Shown in pieces: positions 1 to 7,474 of a DNA stretch of 13,099 bases. The position numbers and the translations under genes are program-made. Source of the stretch: DATKYV01 sp035528275 (GTDB lineage: Bacteria; Acidobacteriota; Terriglobia; UBA7540); assembly GCA_035528275.1 (NCBI GenBank), contig DATKYV010000129.1, positions 1-13,099 of the forward strand, written 5' to 3'. The notes under the pieces were generated by a model. That model was not told the origin of the DNA. It ran no database searches and saw only the letters and a list, made by a program, of their open reading frames with translations. Each line of letters opens with the position of its first letter. Positions within the stretch are counted from its first letter, which is position 1.

Positions 1-393
1 CTTCGGCAGGCTTTGGTAATACAGCTTTTCAATCCGATAGCCCTGCCGCTCGACGACACCGGTTACCTTGGCGTTGAGGGGAGTCCGTGCAGCGATGGGC
101 GCGAGCGACTCGAGTCCCATCATCTCCAAGAACTGCCGGCGACGCTCGGGAACCAGGCGACGCCACGCCGCGGCGTCCGTGTAATCGGCCAAGACGCGAT
201 GGGTGATCCGCCGCGCCTCGCGAGCCATGTAGGCGCGGATGCTCGTGCTGAATGCGCGCTGGGAAGATACGGGCGTGGCGTCGGCCGCCGGCGGCGCCGC
301 CGCTGATGGTTGGACCCCCGGGCCGAAGCCCACCAGCCCCGCTCCAGCCGCGGAGATGCTTGTCTGCAAAAACCTGCGACGTCGCATGGACAT
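1..393 (-). CDS. Tat-exported alpha/beta hydrolase, acetylxylan-esterase-like (N-terminal part, cut by window edge)
   Basis: The first 131 codons are visible and the frame runs open off the left edge. The start at 393 has an AGGAGG Shine-Dalgarno (400-405) six bases upstream. The N-terminus has a twin-arginine signal (residues 4-10, RRRRFLQ) followed by an Ala/Gly-rich hydrophobic stretch, so the protein is probably exported folded by Tat. The mature N-terminus ends in a segment of the form 'TPLNAKVTGVVERQGYRIEKLYYQS'-like spacing, which I recognise from the lead-in of large alpha/beta hydrolases of the acetylxylan esterase / dienelactone hydrolase type. The catalytic Ser-Asp-His residues would lie in the missing part, so the substrate cannot be judged. 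The gene is co-directional with the oxidoreductase upstream, 100 bases away, and may share its transcript. The Tat signal is clear; the family call is from resemblance only. Confidence 0.68.
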   Translation of the reverse strand, partial: MSMRRRRFLQTSISAAGAGLVGFGPGVQPSAAAPPAADATPVSSQRAFSTSIRAYMAREARRITHRVLADYTDAAAWRRLVPERRRQFLEMMGLESLAPIAARTPLNAKVTGVVERQGYRIEKLYYQSLPK

Positions 394-493
394 GTCGGGC
401 CTCCTCATTTCAAGGACATGGACGGACAAAGACACCCGGTGCCTGGGTGTTCCTTATGCAGGGCGACGCTCCCCCCGCCCCGTCACGCGCCGC

Positions 494-1714
494 TCATACT
501 GTGACGGTCAGGCCGTCTTCACCCAAAACCGCGCGCCCCTTCTTGTGATGGGCGATGTTTGCCAGGTGCAGCGTGCGCACCGCCTGGTGTCCGAGCTCGA
601 TCGTGGCATTGGGCTGCTGGCGGCTGCGGACGCATTCGAGAAAGTTTTTGATGTGGGGCGCGGTCCGCGTCACGCCGCCGGGCAGCTTTTCGATGGTCGG
701 CTCGGGACGTTCCCAACGCCCGCGCGGCGCCCACGGCTCCTCGTAGAAACGATAACCGGTCTCGCACAACTCCAGCGTGCCCTTCTGCCCGTGGAAGACG
801 ATGCCCCAGCCGTTCTGGTAGGAGTTGGTATAAGTCAGCGTCCAGGTGCAGGTGAACTTCGGGTATTCAAAGACGGCGCAGAAGGTATCCGGCGTCTCCG
901 CGGGATGTAGCCTGTAAACCGCCCCGTAGCAATGGGCAGCCAGGGGCTTTGGGGCGTCAGTGAGCCACTGAATCACGTCGATCAGGTGAGTTCCCTGGTC
1001 CGTCATATTGCCGCCCGAGAAAGCCCAGAAGTAGCGCCAGTGGCGGAAGCGCACGGGCTCGAAGGGCTGCTTGCCTGCCGGGCCCGCGAAGCGGTCCCAA
1101 TCCAGTTTCGATTCGAGAACCGGCTTCACGCTGAGCGTCCGATTCCAGTACCACTCGGCGCGCACCAGGTTGATCTCACCGAGCTTCCCTTCGTCCACGA
1201 GCTGCTTGCATTCCAGGACGATCGGCGAGCTGCGTCGCTGCATGCCCACCTGGACGATGCGGTCGCTCTTGCGAACCGCGTTGACCATGTTCGCTCCCTG
1301 CTCGATGGACCAGGACAGAGGCTTTTCGCAGTAGACGTCCTTCCCGGCCTGGAGCGCATCCAGCAGGTGATCGTGGTGCCAGTGGTCGGGCGTGGCGATC
1401 AGGACCGCGTCGATATCTTTCCGCTCGAGCAACTTGCGATGGTCCGTGTAGCCCGTGGCGCCGCTCCTGGCGTTTTCCAGTCCCAGATCCCGATGCACGC
1501 CATAGACATCGCAGACGCCAGCCCAATCGACATCCTGCTCTTTGAAAGTCTCCATGTGATTGCGACCCATGCCGCCCGCACCGATGATACCCATAACGAT
1601 CCGGTCGTTCGCCCCAAACACTTTCGCGCTGAACGAAGGGTGGGCCAGCACGCCCAGTCCGACGGCCGCGCTGCCACCCAGGAAATTCCTACGCGTGATT
1701 CCGTTGCCTAGCAT
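494..1714 (-). CDS. Gfo/Idh/MocA family oxidoreductase with Tat signal
   Basis: The protein has 406 residues. The start at 1714 has GGAGG (1721-1725) six bases upstream. The reading frame continues to 1906, but that extension lacks a ribosome site and would bury the signal peptide. A Tat signal (TRRNFLGG, residues 7-14) precedes a hydrophobic stretch. A Rossmann dinucleotide-binding loop follows (GAGGMG, 45-50), then the family's EKP motif (130-132). The C-terminal substrate domain has the GGxxxDxGxHxxD pattern (residues 234-246), with D239 and H243 as likely active-site residues. Known members are NAD(P)-dependent sugar or inositol dehydrogenases and related enzymes. Tat-exported versions are common in Acidobacteria, Planctomycetes and Verrucomicrobia and are usually linked to carbohydrate breakdown. 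Tat export fits an enzyme that folds around its cofactor before secretion. The substrate is unknown; the neighbouring hydrolase suggests glycan degradation. Confidence 0.92.
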   Translation of the reverse strand: MLGNGITRRNFLGGSAAVGLGVLAHPSFSAKVFGANDRIVMGIIGAGGMGRNHMETFKEQDVDWAGVCDVYGVHRDLGLENARSGATGYTDHRKLLERKDIDAVLIATPDHWHHDHLLDALQAGKDVYCEKPLSWSIEQGANMVNAVRKSDRIVQVGMQRRSSPIVLECKQLVDEGKLGEINLVRAEWYWNRTLSVKPVLESKLDWDRFAGPAGKQPFEPVRFRHWRYFWAFSGGNMTDQGTHLIDVIQWLTDAPKPLAAHCYGAVYRLHPAETPDTFCAVFEYPKFTCTWTLTYTNSYQNGWGIVFHGQKGTLELCETGYRFYEEPWAPRGRWERPEPTIEKLPGGVTRTAPHIKNFLECVRSRQQPNATIELGHQAVRTLHLANIAHHKKGRAVLGEDGLTVTV

Positions 1715-2221
1715 TACACACCTCCGGCATTTTGTTGGAGGGATTCTACGAGAGAGCATTGCCCATGTCCAGCCAGGCGACTCGACTCTCGGCAGTGCCG
1801 CAATGGACCCGCGAGCCGGGCGACCGTCAGCAGAAAATACCGGCGCAAACGGAGGCTGCTGCTCCCGTTCCATCCAGGAGGTTGAAGATCTAATAACGAC
1901 TTGCATCGAGCCGCGGCCTGGCGTACGCTTGAGCTTTCAGATTCGGCTTTCGTCGATTCCGGGGTCTCCGTTCCGAGACGATAAGCCGCAATTTCGCTCG
2001 CCTCTCCGCAGAGCGCCAGCACCGCGTCCCGCGCGGTGGATGAGACGGCCTGCAAACCAGGCGGCACTGAGCCGAACTGGGCGACCGTCCCAAGCTGCGG
2101 CCCCAGGTGAGTTTTCCCTCACCGGGTGTGTCCTGCCGCCTGCAGGAAATTGGCGCTCTGCTTCGAGGGTGTGGCTATCTCTGCCGAAGGATTCGTATAA
2201 CGATCCTGATTTGGATGTGAG
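1715..2221. other. Divergent intergenic region without a supported gene
   Basis: This stretch of 507 bases separates the minus-strand oxidoreductase from the plus-strand PilZ gene. I found no RNA gene and no protein-like reading frame with a ribosome site. Open frames here have the Arg/Ser/Pro composition of GC-rich noncoding sequence. It contains an 11-base direct repeat (GGGCGACCGTC at 1818-1828 and 2079-2089), an orphan AGGAGG at 1876-1881 with no usable start behind it, and the TATAAC dyad near 2196. Both promoters must lie here, but I cannot place the oxidoreductase promoter. Confidence 0.6.
2188..2207 (+). promoter_or_regulatory. Candidate -10 box inside an imperfect dyad, upstream of the PilZ gene
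   Basis: TATAAC (2196-2201) resembles a sigma70 -10 box and lies 20 bases before the start at 2222. It is embedded in an imperfect inverted repeat: AGGAT (2188-2192) pairs with ATCCT (2203-2207), and CGT pairs with ACG inside. A dyad over the -10 could be a repressor site. No good -35 is found at 16-18 bases, so a weak or activator-dependent promoter is possible. This is inference from pattern only. Confidence 0.35.
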
Positions 2222-4813
2222 ATGCAATCCTTGAACCTGCCCGATCCCAAGAAATCCACGAAATCAAGTGACACCTCCGAAGGTGACGCGAAGCAAGCAG
2301 GCCGAAGCCGACGCCGAGATCAAGAAACGAAGGTGGGTTCGGGACCGTTCTCCCGCTTCATGGAGAGGCTTTGGAAAATGCTGCCCGGCGGCCCAAGTGA
2401 GGAAGAGACACAAGCAGGATTGGAGGACCGCGAAAGCTCCCGTCTGCCGGTCGCCATCCCCGTCACGCTATTCGGCAGGGACGAGGACGGCCAGGCTTTT
2501 CGAGAAGCCACCAGGACCGTCGACATCAGCAAGCGGGGAGCGAGGATCATCACTCTGCGCAATCTGCAGATGGATACCCACGTTTGGATCGAGAACCCCG
2601 GTGCCGGGAAGATCTCAATTGCCAAGGTCATTCGCAAGGGAAAGTGCGTCGATCCGCAGGAAGCAACTGAAATCTGCGTAAAAGTTCTTGAACTCCTCGA
2701 TCCGGAGAAAATCTGGGATGTCGAATCTCCTCCGCGGGATTGGGGAAAGGGATTCGAGTCACCTACTCCTGCTCAGCGGCTGGAATACCTCCTGGCGAGA
2801 GAACGGCTGGCAAGGCCTGAAGTGCTCTCCTATGAGGCGATCGAAACCGAGGTTCCGGAAGCGAAGGCTGAGGAGAACATTCCGCAGCTATTGGCCCCCG
2901 CCAAGTCCGAGACTTCTCCACCCCCCAACCAGGAGACGGGGGAGCCCACGGCCTCCGCCCCTCTCGAGGCTGATCTTGCTTCTCAAAGCTCCGTTTCGGA
3001 TCGCGTCATCACTCCGGAACCGCATGTACAATTCCCCGACGAAACGGAAACGGGGGAAGCCGCCAGAGAGGCGAGCCCTGGGATCACGGGCGAGAGCAGC
3101 GATTCGCCGGCATTTGCCGGGCCCGCCAACGGGCCCCTGGCGTCGAGCCGAAGCTCCGGCGGCGAAAAGCGCGACGAGCTGGCCAAAACGATTGAGAGTA
3201 ACGCCCGGACGGTGCGGAAGATCAGCGAGGCGGCGATGGATTCCATCAACGCCGCCGCCACCGAGGCCCTGGGCCAGTTGAAGGCCGGTCAACAGAAGGT
3301 CGAAGCCGAACTCGCCGCTCATACCGAAGCTCATCAAAACCGCCTGGCGGAAGCCTCAACGGCCACGGAAGAACTCGAGCGCCGGTCAGGATCGCTGTTG
3401 GAGGAATTCCAGGGGAAACTGGAGGCGGCGCTCAACGAATTCCAGGCGAAGGGCGCGGCGCAAGCGGAGGAATTGCGGAAGACCGCGGAGACGCTTCTTG
3501 AGCGGCCGCTAAACCAGTTGTGCGAACAAAGCGAATGCGCCGCGGGGGACGCAGAAGCAGCGAGAGATTCGATCCAGGCCGCGAGCGAGCTGGCCAGGGC
3601 GCAACTCGAGTCGGCCAGGGCGGAATTGGAATCGAGATACGCACCGCTTGCTGAGGCTCAAGACAAGCGGATGGCTGAGCTCTCTTCAGCCGTGGAGGGG
3701 CTCGAGCAACGGGCGGGAGCGCTGCTGAGTGCATTTGAGAAATCGCTCGAAGACACACTGCGGGGTTTCCAGCAAAGGGGAACCCTAGACAAAGCGGAAT
3801 TGGACAAGGCCGCGCAGGAATTGCTGGAGAATTCGAAGAGGAAGCTGCAGGGGCATGCCGACGCCACGCTCGCCGGGCTCGGTGAGAAAGCCAGGGGAAC
3901 CCTGGCCATGACGGCCGCGGAGGGCAGGAAGCAGGTCGCCAGCACTCAACAGGCGTTCGAATCAATAGCTCAAGCTGCCCGCGAACGATTCGATCAACGC
4001 CTCGCTCAAAAATCCAAAGAGCAGGCCGAAATCGCCAGCCACAGCTCGGAGGCCGCGGTCAATACGATCAGGCTCACCGCGGAACGTGCTGTGAACCGAC
4101 TGGAGGCCACCGAGCAGAAGGTCGAAGAAGGCTTTTCGACGTGGGCAGATGTCTTTCAGAGCCGATTGGGGGAACTCTTTGCAGGCATGGAGGGACTCGA
4201 GCGCCATTCGGTGGCGCTTCTCCGGGATTTCCGGCGCCAACTGGAACAAGCGCTGCAGGAGTTCGTGGAAAGGAAAACCGCAGAGACGGGCAACTTGGAA
4301 GAAGCCTCGCATGATGTGGTGGAGCGTTTGACACGGCAGGTGGAAGAGCGGACCGAAGCCACCCTGGAGAAATTGAAAGAGGAAGCGGGTGCGATCGTGA
4401 GGTCAGTGGAGGAGGAAAGCCAAACGCACCTGGCGAACGCGAACAAGGCTCTAGAATCCGCGACGCGCGCCGCCGCCGAACTCTATGCCCGCCGTTTGGC
4501 CAAGACTTCCGCCGAGCAGAATGAGCAGGCCTGGCTGGCCGCCGATGAGGTGGTCAACTCCATCAGTCTCACTGCCGAGGAGTCCGTCGCCCGCATGGAA
4601 GCGGCTCAGGAAATGATGGAAGCCCGCTTCGCCGCCCTCATCGAAAGCCATGAGGAGCGTATGGCCGAGATTGCGTCGGGCATCGAAGCCCTCGAAAAAC
4701 GGTCTGCGACAGTATTGGAGGAATTGCGGAAACAGTTGCAGGACCCCATGCCGCTCGGCCAGGAAGAGGACCCCCCCGAGATCCCCCAAGAAGAGGCCGC
4801 AGGCGCCAACTAG
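2222..4813 (+). CDS. PilZ-domain protein with a long four-repeat coiled-coil tail
   Basis: The protein has 863 residues. A PilZ domain occupies about residues 68-165. It has both halves of the c-di-GMP signature, RxxxR (RESSR, 70-74) and DxSxxG (DISKRG, 101-106), so binding is plausible. Residues 165-315 are Pro/Glu/Ser-rich and probably disordered. Residues 320-842 are Ala/Glu/Lys/Arg/Gln-rich, nearly free of Pro and Gly, and look like a continuous helix or coiled coil. This part contains four diverged repeats (separate entry). No signal peptide or membrane segment is seen, so a cytoplasmic location is expected. The start at 2222 has only a weak upstream GGATG. The gene stands alone: divergent from the oxidoreductase and convergent with the TPR gene, 94 bases away. 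PilZ domains are c-di-GMP receptors. An effector function through the tail, for example scaffold or filament, is inference. I know no named family with this layout. Confidence 0.88.
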   Translation: MQSLNLPDPKKSTKSSDTSEGDAKQAGRSRRRDQETKVGSGPFSRFMERLWKMLPGGPSEEETQAGLEDRESSRLPVAIPVTLFGRDEDGQAFREATRTVDISKRGARIITLRNLQMDTHVWIENPGAGKISIAKVIRKGKCVDPQEATEICVKVLELLDPEKIWDVESPPRDWGKGFESPTPAQRLEYLLARERLARPEVLSYEAIETEVPEAKAEENIPQLLAPAKSETSPPPNQETGEPTASAPLEADLASQSSVSDRVITPEPHVQFPDETETGEAAREASPGITGESSDSPAFAGPANGPLASSRSSGGEKRDELAKTIESNARTVRKISEAAMDSINAAATEALGQLKAGQQKVEAELAAHTEAHQNRLAEASTATEELERRSGSLLEEFQGKLEAALNEFQAKGAAQAEELRKTAETLLERPLNQLCEQSECAAGDAEAARDSIQAASELARAQLESARAELESRYAPLAEAQDKRMAELSSAVEGLEQRAGALLSAFEKSLEDTLRGFQQRGTLDKAELDKAAQELLENSKRKLQGHADATLAGLGEKARGTLAMTAAEGRKQVASTQQAFESIAQAARERFDQRLAQKSKEQAEIASHSSEAAVNTIRLTAERAVNRLEATEQKVEEGFSTWADVFQSRLGELFAGMEGLERHSVALLRDFRRQLEQALQEFVERKTAETGNLEEASHDVVERLTRQVEERTEATLEKLKEEAGAIVRSVEEESQTHLANANKALESATRAAAELYARRLAKTSAEQNEQAWLAADEVVNSISLTAEESVARMEAAQEMMEARFAALIESHEERMAEIASGIEALEKRSATVLEELRKQLQDPMPLGQEEDPPEIPQEEAAGAN
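3239..4747 (+). repeat. Four in-register protein repeats inside the PilZ protein tail
   Basis: A shared motif, R(L/M)xE followed by a GLE(Q/R)RS-like core and then a long amphipathic helix, begins at residues 374, 483, 648 and 813. The spacings are 109, 165 and 165 residues. Flanking segments keep the same register. For example NSISLTAEE at 779 aligns with DSINAAATE at 340 (offset 439 = 109+165+165), and RLAQK at 593 aligns with RLAKT at 758 (offset 165). The first unit is shorter by 56 residues. The period of 165 equals 15 x 11, which suits an 11-residue (hendecad) coil, but I have not computed this. The DNA copies are clearly diverged, so the duplication is old. Confidence 0.85.
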
Positions 4814-4907
4814 CTCGATTCTTGCCTCTGTGTTCCTATCGGCGCGGTGATGGCAGCCCCCCTCCAGCGGCAATCGCTGTGCGGGAGTCTGCGCTGGATT
4901 CCGCCCT

Positions 4908-7193
4908 CTAACTGGCCCTTGCCATCTTCCACCTGGAAGCCAAAACCAGGACCAAGTTCACAACGAACAAGACCACCGGCGCGAGATACACCCAGACCCA
5001 GCCCGGATTGACGATTTGGAACACAGACGCGGCGTCCGCCGGCGGCAGTCCATAGGCGCGCGAAGGGCTGGGCACAGCGATTGAGGTCAGGATGAAAGGC
5101 GACCCGATCTTGTAGATCAGCAGGCCCTGCAAGAGCAGGGAAATCCAGGCGACAAGCACCAAGCCGCCCAATGGACCCCAGGCCGGAGACGCACCCAGAA
5201 ACAGAACTTCGAGAACGCGTGAGGTCTTGGAAGCCGGCTGAGTAACCGGGTGATAAGGAATAAAGAAGAGCGCCACCGCCAAAGCGAGCGCAGCCACGTA
5301 GATGCCGGTCGCGATATGGGCGGCAGGCGCGTCCTCCGATCCCAATGGGCCCACTAGGGTGAACAACCTCCAAGGATGTGCCTCAGCGAACGGCCCAGCC
5401 AGCCCCCTCAAGAAGACCTTCCGCATGGAGCCGCCGAAGAAGGCCGTGGAGAAACGTTCGCCTCGCGGGGGAGCGAGCATGGGACGTCCGGGGAAATACT
5501 TGGCATACTGCTCAGCCCAGATGCCCTGCGGCGCCCGGCCCAGATTGAGCGCCGCTTCGGCCAGTCCGGGATCAAGCTGAAGGGCTTTTTCGAAGGCCTG
5601 TCGCGCTTCCTGATCCTTCCCGGCACTTTTCAGAATAACCCCCAGGTTATTCCAGCTTTCCGCAAAAACCGGAACGCCCCGGTAGAGGCGTTCAGCCTTA
5701 TTGATGTCGCCGCTCTGTTGGTATGCAACGGCCAGCAGAAGGTTGCGCTCGAGGGTGGCGGGCAGCTTGTTCTCGAAAAACCAAATCGTCGCCGGTCCCG
5801 CCAGGCTTCCCATCCCGGAGCTGATGGGAGTCTCCGCAGCGCGTAGAATGCCTTGTACGATGCCGACCACAAATCCCGTCGCCACCCAGGCAACGACCAC
5901 GATGGAGAGGAAAGCGATGCGCTGGCTGCGGCTCCAGTGCTGGAAGCTCAGGCTTGCGAAGGCACGACGGACCCAACCCCGGTTTTCCCCCGCCTCCACA
6001 TCGGCGCGGCGCTGGGGTCGGTACCGAATCCACATGAGGACGATCAACAGCCCCGCAGAAATCATAGCCGCCATCACCAGTAGGATCATCCAGTCAGAGA
6101 GGAGGGTGGAGCTTCTCGGTATCAAGAAGACAGAGGTCGAGGCAGCTTCCTCGGCCCGGGTGCGCCATTTCCGTGCTTCCTCGGTGCGGCCGTTCTTCAC
6201 AAGGATCGCGGCGTACATCTGCCATGCCAAGTCCGCAGCTTCGCAGTGGGGCGCCAGCCGGTAAGTGCGCTCCATCAACTCCCGGCCATGTTCGGAATTC
6301 AGATCGGGGAGTTTCGACACCCAAGGGCGGTAAAGGATCATCTTCCCGATCAGCGTCATCATCAGGCGCGGATCATTCCCCCGGTCGAGGAAATCCCGAT
6401 ACCCGAGTTCGAAGGCGGCGCGTGCGGATTCACGTTCGTCCAATTGCTCCAACAAGCCGGCCATCGGTAAGATTTCAGAAAAATCCGTCGTCTTGACTTG
6501 GAGCGCCTCCTCGAGTACCGCAGGCGCCCGAGGATCTCCTTCTCTCTGCAATAGTCTCCACAGGGCGACCCGAAACCATGGAGACGCCGAGTCTCGGCGG
6601 ATTGCTTCCTCCAACTCGGTGATGTGCTGCTTCACCTCCTGCTCCCCCGGCGCTTCCCATTTTTCCGAGAGAATGCCGGCCGGGCCGGGTTGTTGCCAAA
6701 CCAATTCGACTTCGCTAATCGACAGACGGTAGAGGACTATGTTCCCGTTGGGCCAATACGGAACGCCGCTGCCGGTTTGCGGATTGAAAATGACGCCACG
6801 GCGGAAGGGATGGTCCTCGGACTTGTCCGCGATTTCGAGTTGAACCTCGCCGTCTATGGGCGCGAGCCGGACAATCGCCTCCGGGAAGTGCCAGCGGCCG
6901 ATCACCACGCCCTTCTCGGTATCGATGAGCCGCAGCCAGCTTCCGTGACTGAACCAAGCGCGGTTCTCTCCGGCCATGACCAACTGCTTCTGGTAGGAAT
7001 CGGTGGTGCCGTAACGAATCCGCCAGGGGCGTGGACCGGCCCCGCCGGTAATCTCAAGAAGTGTCTTGCCAGTGACCTGCATCTGCGCCTCGGCGGCTGC
7101 CGCAGGTCGGGCGGAATCTACAACCAGCAATAGCGTCATAAAGACCAGGAACCGTCTCCCCAGAAGCCCAGGAACGGTTCTCCCGTTTTTCAT
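4908..7193 (-). CDS. Exported TPR-containing multi-pass membrane protein
   Basis: The protein has 761 residues from the start at 7193, where GAGGTG (7199-7204) sits five bases upstream. The longer frame to 7346 runs into the promoter and is unlikely. A signal peptide covers residues 1-35. Residues 40-190 are beta-strand-like, and 190-350 hold helical TPR-like repeats. Hydrophobic segments lie at about 366-390, 426-450, 625-647, 674-694 and 733-753. A clear TPR pair lies at about 483-552 (ERNLLLAVAYQQSGD, then NNLGVILKSAGKDQEA). Arg/Lys-rich loops at 391-425 and 648-673 and the basic C-terminus fit the positive-inside rule. The N-terminal domain and the second TPR block would then both face the periplasm. 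No enzyme motif is seen. TPRs mediate protein-protein contact, so an envelope assembly or scaffold role is inferred. It is convergent with the PilZ gene and divergent from the PIG-L gene. I do not recognise a named family. Confidence 0.85.
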   Translation of the reverse strand: MKNGRTVPGLLGRRFLVFMTLLLVVDSARPAAAAEAQMQVTGKTLLEITGGAGPRPWRIRYGTTDSYQKQLVMAGENRAWFSHGSWLRLIDTEKGVVIGRWHFPEAIVRLAPIDGEVQLEIADKSEDHPFRRGVIFNPQTGSGVPYWPNGNIVLYRLSISEVELVWQQPGPAGILSEKWEAPGEQEVKQHITELEEAIRRDSASPWFRVALWRLLQREGDPRAPAVLEEALQVKTTDFSEILPMAGLLEQLDERESARAAFELGYRDFLDRGNDPRLMMTLIGKMILYRPWVSKLPDLNSEHGRELMERTYRLAPHCEAADLAWQMYAAILVKNGRTEEARKWRTRAEEAASTSVFLIPRSSTLLSDWMILLVMAAMISAGLLIVLMWIRYRPQRRADVEAGENRGWVRRAFASLSFQHWSRSQRIAFLSIVVVAWVATGFVVGIVQGILRAAETPISSGMGSLAGPATIWFFENKLPATLERNLLLAVAYQQSGDINKAERLYRGVPVFAESWNNLGVILKSAGKDQEARQAFEKALQLDPGLAEAALNLGRAPQGIWAEQYAKYFPGRPMLAPPRGERFSTAFFGGSMRKVFLRGLAGPFAEAHPWRLFTLVGPLGSEDAPAAHIATGIYVAALALAVALFFIPYHPVTQPASKTSRVLEVLFLGASPAWGPLGGLVLVAWISLLLQGLLIYKIGSPFILTSIAVPSPSRAYGLPPADAASVFQIVNPGWVWVYLAPVVLFVVNLVLVLASRWKMARAS

Positions 7194-7317
7194 TCCGACA
7201 CCTCGATGGCAGAATGGGCAATCATCGCTTCGACCCACCACAGAAGGGGATGGCGGCGGGCCGCGGCTGCTGGTCGGACTTTCTTGGATCACGCTTTGAT
7301 GCCCGATGAATGGTTCC

Positions 7318-7346
7318 CATATACGAGTGACAGGGAGCCAAGTCAA
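7318..7346 (-). promoter_or_regulatory. Sigma70-like promoter for the TPR membrane protein gene
   Basis: On the minus strand, TTGACT (7346-7341) is followed after exactly 17 bases by TATATG (7323-7318). These match consensus at 5/6 and 4/6. Transcription would begin near 7311 and give a leader of roughly 118 bases before the start at 7193. This also argues against the upstream in-frame start at 7346, which lies in the -35 box. Confidence 0.55.
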
Positions 7347-7416
7347 GGGGAAAGCGTGTGGGTGGCGCGCCAGATGCGGCTGGATTCAACCGGTCATATC
7401 CTCGCCATATTGATAC

Positions 7417-7445
7417 TTGACTCGCGGGTGAACGGGGCGTAAGAC
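7417..7445 (+). promoter_or_regulatory. Sigma70-like promoter for the PIG-L deacetylase gene
   Basis: TTGACT (7417-7422) is followed after 17 bases by TAAGAC (7440-7445), 29 bases before the start at 7475. The -35 is 5/6; the -10 is weak at about 3/6. It has the same TTGACT hexamer and spacer as the divergent promoter of the TPR gene about 70 bases away. Confidence 0.4.
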
Positions 7446-7474
7446 TTGCCAATTCTCTGCAGGAGGTTGGAATC

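Noticed and set aside
932..1711. 259-codon plus-strand frame over the oxidoreductase
   Set aside because: Antisense shadow of a clear Gfo/Idh/MocA gene; no domain or ribosome site.
1715..1906. Upstream extension of the oxidoreductase to a start at 1906
   Set aside because: It would place 64 unrelated residues before the Tat signal, and the good GGAGG serves the start at 1714.
1560..2234. 224-codon plus-strand frame across the divergent spacer
   Set aside because: Ser/Arg/Pro-rich composition, overlaps the oxidoreductase antisense, no motif.
7194..7346. Upstream extension of the TPR gene
   Set aside because: It overlaps the TTGACT/TATATG promoter and precedes a normal signal peptide that has its own ribosome site.
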